Below are positions 53,883 through 62,779 of a DNA stretch of 64,000 bases, one piece after another. The position numbers and the translations under genes were made by a program. This DNA comes from Bacillota bacterium (lineage in GTDB: Bacteria > Bacillota > UBA4882 > UBA8346): contig JARKQY010000052.1 of the NCBI GenBank assembly GCA_029974635.1, positions 1 through 64,000 on the forward strand. The letters are read 5' to 3'. The number at the start of each line of letters is the position of its first letter. Positions within the stretch are counted from its first letter, which is position 1. Below the pieces are notes generated by a model. That model saw only the letters and a list, made by a program, of their open reading frames with translations, did no database searches and had not been told where the DNA came from.

Positions 53883-54488
53883 ATGACTGCCCAAAAACGC
53901 GCAAGGCCCATTCGTCTAATTATTCTAATCGGAATATCAATACTTGTTTCCGGAGGTGTGTTATTTATGTTTTTATTCAATACCGGCGCCGTTGAAAATC
54001 CCGAACCCAAAATCGTGACCTTGGATGAGCCGCTAAAAGCCGTGGGTTTTTCCACCCACACCGGCATCAAAACCGTATTTCGGGATATACCGGCCGTGGG
54101 GAAAAAATATAAACGTTTCAAAGACCAAAATGGAATACCGGACCGCAAAAAACCCTGGAGTTTTGTAGCAGTAAGCCGGAATTACGATGAGAAAACCCAA
54201 ACCTGGGATTACATCCTGGGAGATGTGGTGACAACATTCGCTAACAGCCCGGAAGAACTGACCCAATTTGAGGCACCCGCGGCCACCTACGCAGTCTTCT
54301 CCATCCGCCCCTGGAATAGGTTCCTTTGGGGACTCACCATCTCCAAAATGAAACAATATGCCTATGAATCCTGGTTGCCTAATTCCGGATACGAGCAAGC
54401 GGGAATCGATTTCGAGTATCATGACGAACGCAGCACCCGCAAAAAGAATCCGGAGATCGATTTATATATTGCCATTAAAAAGAAGTGA
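53883..54488 (+). CDS. membrane-anchored GyrI-like effector-binding protein
   Basis: A 201-residue protein with one N-terminal membrane helix (LIILIGISILVSGGVLFMFL) and an outward-facing GyrI-like domain: APAATYAVFSIRPWNRFLWG, YESWLPNSGYEQAG and DFEYHDERS mirror the C-terminal half of the preceding regulator. It probably arose by duplication. Coupled to the next gene by a 4-bp region. May bind the same ligand at the membrane; no direct evidence. Confidence 0.75.
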   Translation: MTAQKRARPIRLIILIGISILVSGGVLFMFLFNTGAVENPEPKIVTLDEPLKAVGFSTHTGIKTVFRDIPAVGKKYKRFKDQNGIPDRKKPWSFVAVSRNYDEKTQTWDYILGDVVTTFANSPEELTQFEAPAATYAVFSIRPWNRFLWGLTISKMKQYAYESWLPNSGYEQAGIDFEYHDERSTRKKNPEIDLYIAIKKK

Positions 54489-54499
54489 GGAGCAATTCC

Positions 54500-55135
54500 T
54501 TGAATCTATTTCACAGCGAAGTTTTCTTAGAAGGTCTTGGGATCGGAGCAGGTTTAATCATCGCCATCGGCGCTCAGAATGCGTTTGTTCTAAAACAGGG
54601 CATTTTGAAAAGATGGGTCTTTATGACCGCTTTGATGTGTTCCTGTATCGATATCTTTTTAATAACGGCCGGGGTTTTGGGATTGGGCGCAGTTATATCC
54701 CGCATTCCGGTATTAACGATTGCAGCCGCCATAGGCGGCGCAATCTTTCTATTCATTTACGGCATCCGGTCCTTTCTATCGGTATGGAAACCTGCAGTGC
54801 TTGAGGAAAATAACACCATTCAGGACAAAGGAAATGATCTACGTTCGACGATTCTGACATTATTGGCTTTCAGTTTCTTGAATCCCCATGTTTATCTTGA
54901 CACCGTCGTGTTACTGGGCGGAATCGGCGCAAGGCACCCGGCGGCGGAACGTTTGAGTTTTATTATCGGGGCCTCCGCTGCTTCAATTATATGGTTCTTT
55001 GGTCTGGCTTACGGTTCAAGGGTCCTTACCCCCCTGTTCCAAAAAAAGATCACCTGGCGTATCCTGGATTTCCTCATCGGATTAATTATGTTTTACATTA
55101 CCTTCAAACTGATTGCATTTGCGATTGATCTCTAG
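54500..55135 (+). CDS. LysE/ArgO-family amino-acid exporter
   Basis: A 211-residue protein with about six membrane helices. GLIIAIGAQNAFVLKQGILK is the characteristic LysE N-terminal motif; AFSFLNPHVYLDTVVLLGGI is the second conserved segment. Members export basic amino acids. I take the TTG at 54500 as start (GAGGAG 7 bp ahead) rather than the GTG at 54485, which overlaps the previous gene. Third gene of the AraC-GyrI-LysE group, so export may be controlled by the regulator. Confidence 0.9.
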   Translation: MNLFHSEVFLEGLGIGAGLIIAIGAQNAFVLKQGILKRWVFMTALMCSCIDIFLITAGVLGLGAVISRIPVLTIAAAIGGAIFLFIYGIRSFLSVWKPAVLEENNTIQDKGNDLRSTILTLLAFSFLNPHVYLDTVVLLGGIGARHPAAERLSFIIGASAASIIWFFGLAYGSRVLTPLFQKKITWRILDFLIGLIMFYITFKLIAFAIDL

Positions 55136-55139
55136 GAGT

Positions 55140-55322
55140 CGATATTTTCTGTAGTTTCGAAAATGCTCGTTCCGCGTTTCGGGTTCATTGTTCATCGATT
55201 AGCATGGAACCCGAAGTTTTGAACTCGGAACCCGGAACGTTGAACGATATACCCAAAAACAAAACCTCAAACCTTAAACCCGGAACTCGGAACGCTAAAC
55301 AATAGACCCGAAACCCAAAACC
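55140..55322. repeat. short degenerate direct repeats in intergenic DNA
   Basis: Units of the type AACCCGGAAC(T/G)CGGAACG recur several times (for example near 55204, 55225, 55279), interspersed with AAACC(T/C)(C/A)AAA blocks. No open frame with a ribosome site is present. Low-complexity intergenic sequence of unknown role. Confidence 0.5.
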
Positions 55323-55430
55323 TCATTCCTGAAATAGATTTTTACATTCATATATTTTTTTAATGATACGGCCTGCTCCGATAAATAAGCAAAAAATTAA
55401 TGCGATACCGGTTTCCGGATGTCTTTTCAT
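55323..55430 (-). CDS. putative 35-residue membrane peptide
   Basis: ATG at 55430 lies 8 bp after AAAGGAGG, an excellent ribosome site. The frame encodes a single hydrophobic segment (TGIALIFCLFIGAGRII) between a basic start (MKRHPE) and a basic tail (KKIYECKNLFQE). Too short for family assignment, but the start signal and membrane pattern make translation plausible. Confidence 0.5.
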   Translation of the reverse strand: MKRHPETGIALIFCLFIGAGRIIKKIYECKNLFQE

Positions 55431-55598
55431 AATAGCAGCCTCCTTTGCCTTTTGTCCATTTCCGGTAATTATTTATAGCAAAATTATAGGCGATTTGTCA
55501 TATTTCATCCTTAGTAAGAGGCTGGATGGATCATTTTACAATGTTTATATGTAATGTAAACGAGTTGCAAGTGTTCTAAGCAGAACCTGTAAACGCGC

Positions 55599-55633
55599 AA
55601 AATTGGGGCTTCAATAACCGAAGCCCCAATTTT
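55599..55633. terminator. strong bidirectional terminator after the chitinase gene
   Basis: AAAATTGGGGCTTC (55599-55612) and GAAGCCCCAATTTT (55620-55633) pair without mismatch around a 7-base loop, with A and T tracts on the two sides. It lies 24 bp past the chitinase stop. Confidence 0.9.
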
Positions 55634-55657
55634 GGATCTCATGAATTACGGTGTATC

Positions 55658-57448
55658 TTATTGCACATTTCCGTAATTATCCAGGAACGGCCGGTAGTTG
55701 TTTACAAACTCATATCCATGAGAAGCGTCCCAATTGACCGACCAGGTCATCAGGCCTCTCAAGTTAGGATACTTGGCAAGTAAAGTACTTAATGCCGACC
55801 GGACAATGGCAGGGCTGGCATATCCTCCTCCGGCCCCGGGCGCGGCAGGCAAACCGATGACCACTTTATTGGCCGGTAGCGAGAAGATAACTCCCCCCGA
55901 ACCGGCGATAGTGAAACCATCGATAAGAGCTTCGGTCTGTTTGACGATGCCTTCTACGGTTCCGGCCGGGTAACCGGTACCATCTTTGCCATACATACTT
56001 CCGTTGTAATATTGCATTTGCAGCCAGGTTAACTTGTTTTTGACGGCGTTAATCACCGGAAGATAAGCTCCCCATGGCCCGCCATAAGCAATGGTGCCTC
56101 CGGTAACATATGCGGTTTCGGGAGCCATGGTCAACATAAAACCCGGACCGTAATGATCCACGATTCCGTTAATAATCCGGATTAGATTTGCTTGAGACGA
56201 AGACAAGGTGTTCCAATTGGGACCCGCCACCAGCCCGGTCTCGATGTCAATGTCGATACCGTTGAAACCATAACGATCGATTACTTGAATGGCTGTGGCG
56301 ATAAATCTGTCGGCTACGGCAGTGGAATTTAAGTCAATACCCGCCGCCGCTCCGCCGATGGAAAGAAGCACCTTCCGTCCCGCCGCCTTGGCTTGCGCGA
56401 CCTCCGCCGGGGTAGGGGGAAGTTCGCCAGGAGCCGCCCCCGCCTCAAGTACGCAAGTGCCGTCGGATAGCAGAATGGGGAAGGCAACATTGATGACATT
56501 GTATCCCAGCGGTGTGCTGTTTAAAGGTATATGTCCAACCGGCGGATGGGTGGCGATACCGTCCCATGTTTCCCAGTACCCGGCTATAATTCGATTTGTT
56601 CCAGGTCCGGTACCGGGTGTTGTTGGAGTCGGCGTAGCTGTCCTTGTCGGAGTCGGGGTTGCCGCCCTGGTTGGGGTTGGCGTTATTATGCTTGTAGGAG
56701 TCGGTGTTTGGGTTGCCAGGGAAAATCTCAGCCAGTTGATATTCCATCCGGTTCCGGTTGCCAAAATACGTAAAGTTTGAGCGCCGGCGGTGAGGTTGAC
56801 ATTGGATGACACGGTGGCCCATGTTTGCCAACCACCGGTATTGGGAACGGTATAACTTGCTAAAACTATGGTTCCCCTGCGTAAACTAAAACTACCGGTT
56901 GTTCCGGTGCTGGCAACCCGGTACTCGGCTCTATAGGTAGCGGTAGAGCTAACTGTAACATTATAATCCATCCAGTCGCCGGTTTCAATCCAGCCCACAT
57001 TTCGCCCGCCTTCGGAGCAGTTTTCTGTCTGGATACCGCTCATGGCATCATAATCCTCCGCTTCCAGCTGCCCCGGAAGTATCCGGAAGGCTGGCGTGGG
57101 AGTTGCGGTAACAGCTCTAGTGGGTGTGGCTGTAGCAATCCTTGTTGGAGTCGCGGTCGCCGCTCTCGTCGGGGTTGGTGTTGTTCCGCCACTGACAGAT
57201 TTCCATAAAGCAGGTACGATTGGCGGTTCCCAGCCGTTCAAAGAAGTATGCGCCTGAATACATTGGTAATTCTGGCCGCTATATGTAACGATATCCCCTA
57301 CTTTATACGCTACATTCGGCTCCCATGCCGGTGCGGCATAAATTGCGGCATAGCAAAATACCGCCAAGAATGAAATGAGTAGCACCATTCCCAACAGTTT
57401 AAACAGATTGTTTCTTGCGCCGCCCGATTGATAAAGCTTCATTTTCAT
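55658..57448 (-). CDS. secreted GH18 chitinase with CBM5/12 and CBM6 modules
   Basis: A 596-residue modular exoenzyme. Signal peptide (MVLLISFLAVFCYAAIYA), then a CBM5/12 chitin-binding module (about 40-88; AWEPNVAYKVGDIVTYSGQN), a Thr-Pro linker, a CBM6-like module (about 125-243; ENCSEGGRNVGWIETGDWMD), a second Thr-Pro linker, and a GH18 catalytic domain (about 290-596). The catalytic motif is FNGIDIDIE (DxDxE), with the product-stabilising region MQYYNGSMYG. It would degrade chitin or a related N-acetylglucosamine polymer outside the cell. Repeated PTPTRAAT units make the two linkers near-repeats in DNA. Confidence 0.95.
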   Translation of the reverse strand: MKMKLYQSGGARNNLFKLLGMVLLISFLAVFCYAAIYAAPAWEPNVAYKVGDIVTYSGQNYQCIQAHTSLNGWEPPIVPALWKSVSGGTTPTPTRAATATPTRIATATPTRAVTATPTPAFRILPGQLEAEDYDAMSGIQTENCSEGGRNVGWIETGDWMDYNVTVSSTATYRAEYRVASTGTTGSFSLRRGTIVLASYTVPNTGGWQTWATVSSNVNLTAGAQTLRILATGTGWNINWLRFSLATQTPTPTSIITPTPTRAATPTPTRTATPTPTTPGTGPGTNRIIAGYWETWDGIATHPPVGHIPLNSTPLGYNVINVAFPILLSDGTCVLEAGAAPGELPPTPAEVAQAKAAGRKVLLSIGGAAAGIDLNSTAVADRFIATAIQVIDRYGFNGIDIDIETGLVAGPNWNTLSSSQANLIRIINGIVDHYGPGFMLTMAPETAYVTGGTIAYGGPWGAYLPVINAVKNKLTWLQMQYYNGSMYGKDGTGYPAGTVEGIVKQTEALIDGFTIAGSGGVIFSLPANKVVIGLPAAPGAGGGYASPAIVRSALSTLLAKYPNLRGLMTWSVNWDASHGYEFVNNYRPFLDNYGNVQ

Positions 57449-57885
57449 TCCTCCTTCTAATTATCGTCTTTCATACTAGCCATTGCTTGAAGCAATCACC
57501 TCCTTGGTTTGTTTATTTCAGTATGAAAAGAAGTGCGGTACAAAATGAATGCACTAAAGTCATTATATATCAAAAGATACAATAATAAAAGGGTGCCAAA
57601 AAACTAGGCGTTAAGCCGAATTCATGGCTTTAACAAGGATTTACCAATCTGCCCATAAACAAAATCGTTGGTTATTTCATCTTCTCATTTGACCCAAATC
57701 CGGATTTCAGTTTAAACAGTACAAATCAAAGATCAAGGCATTGTTTCCTTAAACAATGGAGAATAACATTTGTCAAAAAAGGGCGTAATCCAATGATTTT
57801 GCAAAAAATATTTTAAAATAAAAAGCTAATTTTTTACGATTCAATCAAACCGTAATTAAGGATAGAAAATGACTCGCTATTGATT
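57449..57885 (-). other. leader region upstream of the chitinase gene
   Basis: On the minus strand a perfect anti-16S match AAGGAGGTGA (57496-57505) is followed by the palindrome ATTGCTTCAAGCAAT and a very short frame (start TTG or ATG at 57483, stop at 57457), ending just before the chitinase ribosome site. It could be a regulatory leader peptide; translation is not shown. The rest, to 57885, holds nothing I can identify. Confidence 0.3.
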
Positions 57886-57948
57886 TTGATCGAAAAACGC
57901 ATTTTGTCTAAAATAAAATTGTTAGCACTCATCAATGACGAGTGCTAA
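57886..57948 (+). promoter_or_regulatory. CIRCE element and promoter of the Hsp20 gene
   Basis: TTGATC (57886-57891) and TAAAAT (57909-57914) are 17 bp apart. Directly downstream is the perfect CIRCE operator TTAGCACTC-N9-GAGTGCTAA (57922-57948), the binding site of the HrcA heat-shock repressor. It overlaps the expected start site. Confidence 0.95.
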
Positions 57949-58011
57949 CAATCCGGTTCCCGGGAAACCTAAATTACAATTAAAAATTATTCGAATGGAG
58001 GTCTGATTTCA

Positions 58012-58467
58012 ATGGCTAACCTGATGGTTTTTGACCCATTTCGGGAATTGGACCGGGTCCGCAGTGAAATGTCCCGGATCTTTAACGACAGTTTTAGCCG
58101 GTATCCGGCGTTAGAAAATTCCGACCATAATTCTGGGTTTCTTCCGACGGTTGATATTTACGGAACCAATGAAGAACTGGTGGTATTTGTCAATCTTCCG
58201 GGCATTGATGCCCAAAATGTTGATATTTCGGCTACAAAAGATACATTATCCATTAGCGGCGAGCTAAAACCGGCGAATCTCCCCGACGGAGCCACTTGTT
58301 TCCGCCGGGAAAGAGGCATCGGCCAATTCAAAAGAGTTTTCCAACTGCCCTTTTCCATCCAGCAGGATAAAGTTTCCGCCACATTTAAAGACGGGGTCTT
58401 AGGAATCAAATTGCCAAAGGCGGAGGAGATAAAAGGCCGACAGATAAAGATTGATGTCAAAAATTGA
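58012..58467 (+). CDS. Hsp20/alpha-crystallin small heat-shock protein
   Basis: A 151-residue ATP-independent chaperone that holds unfolding proteins. N-terminal DPFRELDRVRSEMSRIFND, then the alpha-crystallin domain from VDIYGTNEELVVFVNLPGID to FKDGVLGIKLPKAEE, with the conserved A-x-x-x-n-G-v-L motif as ATFKDGVLGI. Controlled by the CIRCE element upstream. HrcA control of small heat-shock genes is less usual than of groE or dnaK. Followed by its own terminator. Confidence 0.95.
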   Translation: MANLMVFDPFRELDRVRSEMSRIFNDSFSRYPALENSDHNSGFLPTVDIYGTNEELVVFVNLPGIDAQNVDISATKDTLSISGELKPANLPDGATCFRRERGIGQFKRVFQLPFSIQQDKVSATFKDGVLGIKLPKAEEIKGRQIKIDVKN

Positions 58468-58482
58468 TTTTTTAGATATTTT

Positions 58483-58520
58483 ACTCCCGCCGATGAAGTT
58501 GATCTGCGGGAGTATTTTTT
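58483..58520 (+). terminator. terminator of the Hsp20 gene
   Basis: ACTCCCGC (58483-58490) pairs with GCGGGAGT (58506-58513), followed by ATTTTTT. The stem starts 15 bp after the stop codon. Confidence 0.9.
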
Positions 58521-58618
58521 CCACCTTGCGAAAACTCGCTTATATCTCAAAAGTAACCGCATATATTATTAAGGATATTGAATTCGAAAATCCAAATAAA
58601 AGTCGCAAGGAAGGTCTT

Positions 58619-59536
58619 ATGGGCACAAAGATATTATGGGCGTTACTCATACTATTGATTATTGTGAACCCAATTTACGGCGTATATTGCGAACCCCAAC
58701 CGTCTAAATGTAATTGCCAGGCCGAACCGGAACTATCCCGGACCGAAAAAACACAATATGATGAGTTGCTTTATCAATTGCAGAAATACTGGGCGGAATT
58801 ATCGCTGTATAACGGTACACCCAATGGTCTCTTCGACCGGAACATGGAAACAGCGGTCAAAAATTTTCAAAAAAAACATCATATCAAAGCCAGTGGTATT
58901 ATTGACCATGAAACATGGCAAACCATCGGATCCGTTTCCAACACTGCCGGTGTTACTAGCAATCTCCCTCCGGGCAAAGTGGAGATACTCATCGATTTAA
59001 ATACGCTCACACTATCGGTATTGGTTAATCGCCGGCCGTTCCATAGCTTTCCCGTAGCTATTGGTAAAATAGACACCCCGTCGCCGGCGGGAGCCTGGAA
59101 AATTATTAATAAGGGGTATTGGACCGGAGGAAAGACCAAGTGGCTGGGATTATCCGTTCCATTTGGAGTTTACGGAATCCACGGGACCAACCAGTCTTGG
59201 TCCATAGGGCACAGGGCCAGCAAAGGCTGTATCCGGATGTTCAATCACCATCTGGAATATGTTTATCAATGGGTAAACCCGGGGACCCCGGTTTATATCG
59301 ACGGCGATCCTTTCCGGGACCGGCGCCTGCTTAAAAGAGGCCTTACCGGATCAGATGTTTATTTCCTGCAAATCCGTTTGAAGCAGTTGGGTTATTCCAC
59401 AAAGCAGCCTAATGGTGTTTATGATTACTGGACCGAGACAGCCATGAAAAAATGCCAGCAAAATATGAACCTCCCCATAACCGGTAATGTATCTTACCAA
59501 GAATATTACCGGCTCCGGCTCTATCAGACGGATTAA
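58619..59536 (+). CDS. L,D-transpeptidase with two peptidoglycan-binding domains
   Basis: A 305-residue exported enzyme. Signal sequence ILWALLILLIIVNPIYGVYC, a first PG-binding domain (LYNGTPNGLFDRNMETAVKN), the YkuD catalytic domain (about residues 115-235) with YGIHGTNQSW and RASKGCIRMFN (catalytic His and Cys), and a second PG-binding domain (LTGSDVYFLQIRLKQLGYS). It cross-links or modifies peptidoglycan through meso-diaminopimelate. ATG 58619 follows AAGGAAGG; an earlier frame overlaps the Hsp20 terminator. Confidence 0.93.
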   Translation: MGTKILWALLILLIIVNPIYGVYCEPQPSKCNCQAEPELSRTEKTQYDELLYQLQKYWAELSLYNGTPNGLFDRNMETAVKNFQKKHHIKASGIIDHETWQTIGSVSNTAGVTSNLPPGKVEILIDLNTLTLSVLVNRRPFHSFPVAIGKIDTPSPAGAWKIINKGYWTGGKTKWLGLSVPFGVYGIHGTNQSWSIGHRASKGCIRMFNHHLEYVYQWVNPGTPVYIDGDPFRDRRLLKRGLTGSDVYFLQIRLKQLGYSTKQPNGVYDYWTETAMKKCQQNMNLPITGNVSYQEYYRLRLYQTD

Positions 59537-59695
59537 TTATCCGGCTTTTCCTTTTTATATATCGAAATAAAACCAATAATTTTTACAATACTATTTATTC
59601 ATACGTAATTATTCGATATAATTAATTCAAATAAATTGGTATCGAAAACTCCATCATTAATAAAGCAATGGCAATAAGACAGGAGAGTGATTGCA

Positions 59696-60523
59696 ATAAT
59701 TGAATTCCCCGAAGCTTTTGTTCTCGCCCGGCAGCTAAACGATACGATTGTAACCAAAAAAATAGCAAGGGTAACTGCCGGACAAACACCCCATAAATTC
59801 GCTTGGTTTAACGGCGATCCTCAAAAGTATCATGGTATGCTGGCCGGTAAATCCATTGATAACGCCGCCGGATATGGAGGTATGGTAGAAATTCAAGCGG
59901 ACTCCATGGCTTTATTATTTGGAGACGGCGTTAACCTCAGGTTTCATGGCCAAAACGAACCCCCTCCCCAAAAACATCAGCTTTTAGTGGAGTTTGAGGA
60001 CGGATCTGCCGTAAGCGCAACCGTTCAAATGTATGGTGGATTGTGGTGCTTCGGTAACGGAAACTTTGATAATGTGTATTATAAGACCGCCAAGGAGAAG
60101 CCTTCTCTGCTCTTGGGAGAGTTTGATGAATTTTATTTTGACCGGATGATATCTTCCCCGAATGTGCACAAGTTAAGCGCCAAGGCTTTACTGGCCACGG
60201 AACAACGGATTCCCGGGCTTGGCAATGGCGTACTACAAGATATACTATGGGATGCCAAAATCCATCCCAAACGGAAGGTAAATACGCTGGCCGAAGCTGA
60301 TAAAAACCGAATCTTTCATTCCATCAAAACGATCTTATCAAGCATGGCTACTCTTGGCGGGAGAAACACCGAAAAGGACTTGTTCGGCAACAACGGTGGT
60401 TATCAAACCGTCATGAGTAAAAACAATGCAGGGTTGCCTTGTCCGGCGTGTGGCGATTTAATTAAGAAAGAAAGTTATCTAGGTGGAAGTATTTATTTTT
60501 GTCCCGGCTGCCAGAACATATAA
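59696..60523 (+). CDS. Fpg/Nei-family DNA glycosylase-like protein
   Basis: A protein of about 275 residues of the Fpg/Nei fold. H2TH region LLATEQRIPGLGNGVLQDIL and C-terminal zinc finger CPACG...FCPGC are intact; such enzymes excise oxidised bases. In the subfamily it resembles, the chain begins Met-(I/L)-E-x-P-E-A. Here that Met position is an ATA at 59696-59698, 9 bp after AGGAGA. The only ordinary start (GTG at 59687) directly abuts the ribosome site. AUA initiation is therefore proposed. The usual Pro2-Glu3 catalytic pair is replaced by the subfamily's later PE. Confidence 0.82.
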   Translation: MIEFPEAFVLARQLNDTIVTKKIARVTAGQTPHKFAWFNGDPQKYHGMLAGKSIDNAAGYGGMVEIQADSMALLFGDGVNLRFHGQNEPPPQKHQLLVEFEDGSAVSATVQMYGGLWCFGNGNFDNVYYKTAKEKPSLLLGEFDEFYFDRMISSPNVHKLSAKALLATEQRIPGLGNGVLQDILWDAKIHPKRKVNTLAEADKNRIFHSIKTILSSMATLGGRNTEKDLFGNNGGYQTVMSKNNAGLPCPACGDLIKKESYLGGSIYFCPGCQNI

Positions 60524-60538
60524 TATTTGCGTGGTTAT

Positions 60539-61183
60539 TTAGGCCTCCATTCTAACCACCGGGTGCCGGAGCACTGTTTTCATATTTTCGGGTTTGCTTT
60601 TCCTTGGATCCGACAGGTAAATCTCATGATGCTTGCCATCGTTTCCCACCCTATCCTGCAAACCTTCCTGTTTCATAAAATCATTCATTTTCTTCATGGT
60701 TTCAGGCTCAGTGGAATATGGCCCAATGTGCATGATCTGGACGCACAAGCCCTCTTCAAAGGCTTCAAACCGGGCTTTTTCAGGTGCCAATTCCGGTTTG
60801 TTCCGGGCCAATTCACCGCATGCCCAATGAAAACCCTGCTCATTCACAAACTCCGGCTGGCGTATCATGAGTGTATATTTCCAGTTGTCCCGCTTTTCGA
60901 AGGAAAAACCGCCTTCATCAATCCACCATAACCCTTCAAGGGGAGGCACTACATATTCAAAGTATCCTTCAGGCTGGTTACCTTTCATTTTACTCATCTT
61001 GATGGTAAACGACAGTCCGTAAAGCAATCCCACCGCCTGCTCAAAACCGGGGTTGTTATTGGGATCGCCGCTGCCGTCCACCATCAAAAAATGAAGAGTC
61101 GGGATCTCAATGAGCACCGGCTTTTCCTTTGGCAGATACAAATCTTTATATTCCTTTTTATAGTCAAACGCTTTTTCACTCAT
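60539..61183 (-). CDS. GyrI-like small-molecule binding protein
   Basis: A 214-residue stand-alone GyrI-like (YdfS/SbmC-type) protein: KPVLIEIPTLHFLMVDGSGD begins the domain, YVVPPLEGLWWIDEGGFSFE forms the ligand pocket, and CVQIMHIGPYSTEPETM the second repeat. ATG at 61183 follows GGGGTGG. Members bind hydrophobic compounds or hydrolyse cyclopropanoids. It is the third GyrI-like domain in this part of the window. Confidence 0.85.
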   Translation of the reverse strand: MSEKAFDYKKEYKDLYLPKEKPVLIEIPTLHFLMVDGSGDPNNNPGFEQAVGLLYGLSFTIKMSKMKGNQPEGYFEYVVPPLEGLWWIDEGGFSFEKRDNWKYTLMIRQPEFVNEQGFHWACGELARNKPELAPEKARFEAFEEGLCVQIMHIGPYSTEPETMKKMNDFMKQEGLQDRVGNDGKHHEIYLSDPRKSKPENMKTVLRHPVVRMEA

Positions 61184-61287
61184 AGGCATCCACCCCATCC
61201 TGTCAGGAATTCTCGCTTTACTTAATGTTCCTGTCTCTATCTTCATATTATCAAGCTAACCCTGACAACACTATGTCAAGTATTGCT

Positions 61288-61995
61288 TTACCTTTCCGTG
61301 GAAACCTTAATTTGATTCGTCAAGGCCAGTTTTTCAGGCGTAACCATACACTCATACGCCAAAATCCGGACCCCCGCTTGCGCGGCTTCTTGAACCGCCC
61401 GTGCAAATTTCTCATCCATTTCCCAGTTCGGACGGAAGTAACTAACCCCCTCCAGCTGCACTACAAAAAGTACCGCGCAGCGATAGCCTTTTCGAGTCGC
61501 CAAAATCAACTCCTGTAAATGTCTGGTCCCCCGTTCCGTGGGAGCATCGGGAAACAAAGCCACCCCGTCCCTTTCCAAAGTAACGCCTTTCACTTCGATG
61601 AAACCTTTTGCAGTGGATTGCTCGTAGTAGAAATCAAACCGGGAGCGGGCAAAGGTAACTTCCGGATGCAATAAAGTGATATCCGGGATTTCAATGATTT
61701 TATTTTTCTTTAAGGCTGACTTCACAGCCAAATTAGGAGCTTGGGAATCGATATTTATTAAATAATCGCCCTTATAGGCGGCTATCAAGGAATAACGCAT
61801 CTTGCGCCTAGGATTGGAGCTTTCTTCCAAAAAAATCTCCGTTCCAGGAAGTAAAATCTCCCGGCAACGTCCCGTATTTTTCACATGAACCCATTCTTCC
61901 CTGCCGTTTAGCGTAACTTTAGCGACAAAACGGTTGGGTCGTTCCAAAAAAACACCTGCGACAACTTTGAGATACTCTAAATCCGGCGTATGCAT
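61288..61995 (-). CDS. sfsA: SfsA family protein
   Basis: A 235-residue member of the sugar-fermentation-stimulation family. LERPNRFVAKVTLNGREEWV is the OB-like N-terminus, followed by a nuclease-like fold: FDFYYEQSTAKGFIEVKGVT has the PD-(D/E)xK layout and LFPDAPTERGTRHLQELI is the family signature. Biochemical role is still unclear; a DNA-binding or nuclease function has been proposed. Its start overlaps the preceding stop by one base. Confidence 0.93.
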   Translation of the reverse strand: MHTPDLEYLKVVAGVFLERPNRFVAKVTLNGREEWVHVKNTGRCREILLPGTEIFLEESSNPRRKMRYSLIAAYKGDYLINIDSQAPNLAVKSALKKNKIIEIPDITLLHPEVTFARSRFDFYYEQSTAKGFIEVKGVTLERDGVALFPDAPTERGTRHLQELILATRKGYRCAVLFVVQLEGVSYFRPNWEMDEKFARAVQEAAQAGVRILAYECMVTPEKLALTNQIKVSTER

Positions 61996-62510
61996 TATGG
62001 TTGATTCCCTTCCGTATCACAGCCGGCGCAAGTATTGATTGGAATTCCCGTCCCTTTCGAAATATCCACCCAGTTGCCGCCGGTAATCTCCGCCAACTGG
62101 GAAACATCGATCCTTACTGCTGAGTTTGATGAACCCCCGGCGGGATAAACGTAGTCGAAATCCCGCAAAGATAGATCCAGATAGATCTGGAGCGGTTGCT
62201 TCAACCCGAAGGGGCAGACCCCGCCCACCGGATGACCGGTTACCTCCTGAACCTGCTCCGGTTTCAGAAGGCTAGCCTTCTCCCCAAAACAAGCACGGAA
62301 CTTTTGATTGTCGATCCGGGCATCGCCTTTGAACAAAATAAGGATATCCCGGTCTTTCAAATGAAAAGCCATTGTCTTGGCGATTCTACCGGGCTCTACT
62401 CCCAGTATCCCAGCCGCCAATTCCACCGTGGCGCTGCTTTCATCAAACTCGATCACTTTCAAATCCCAGTTATTCTCCTGAAACTGCCGCTTTACGCTAT
62501 TTAAACTCAT
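61995..62510 (-). CDS. YbaK/EbsC-type aminoacyl-tRNA deacylase
   Basis: A 171-residue protein of the YbaK/ProX superfamily, which hydrolyses misacylated tRNAs (Cys- or Ala-tRNA-Pro). Conserved points: VIEFDESSATVELAAGILGV, RIAKTMAFHLKDRDILILF with the active Lys nearby, and HPVGGVCPFGLKQPLQIYLD. ATG 62510 is taken, with GGAGG 13 bp ahead. Translationally coupled to sfsA (TAATG overlap). Confidence 0.88.
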   Translation of the reverse strand: MSLNSVKRQFQENNWDLKVIEFDESSATVELAAGILGVEPGRIAKTMAFHLKDRDILILFKGDARIDNQKFRACFGEKASLLKPEQVQEVTGHPVGGVCPFGLKQPLQIYLDLSLRDFDYVYPAGGSSNSAVRIDVSQLAEITGGNWVDISKGTGIPINTCAGCDTEGNQP

Positions 62511-62779
62511 CGCCGGTAAAATGCCTCCTTGCAAAGTAGTCATCGGTCGGTCTTCATCACTGAAATCATTATAATCATTTCGGATGAAATTTTAAAGAGG
62601 TGATCTTTGACTGCCCAAGGACTCGTCAAAACCCTGGGACTAAATTTTTTCCCTTTTTGATCCGAAGTTTATTGTAAACGCTGAGTTTATTAATATATTG
62701 CCGCGTAGCTACAATTCAAGATTATCACCAAAGTTTGTTTTTGGACAAACTTGTTAATGTTAACCTTGGTGAGGTAAAA

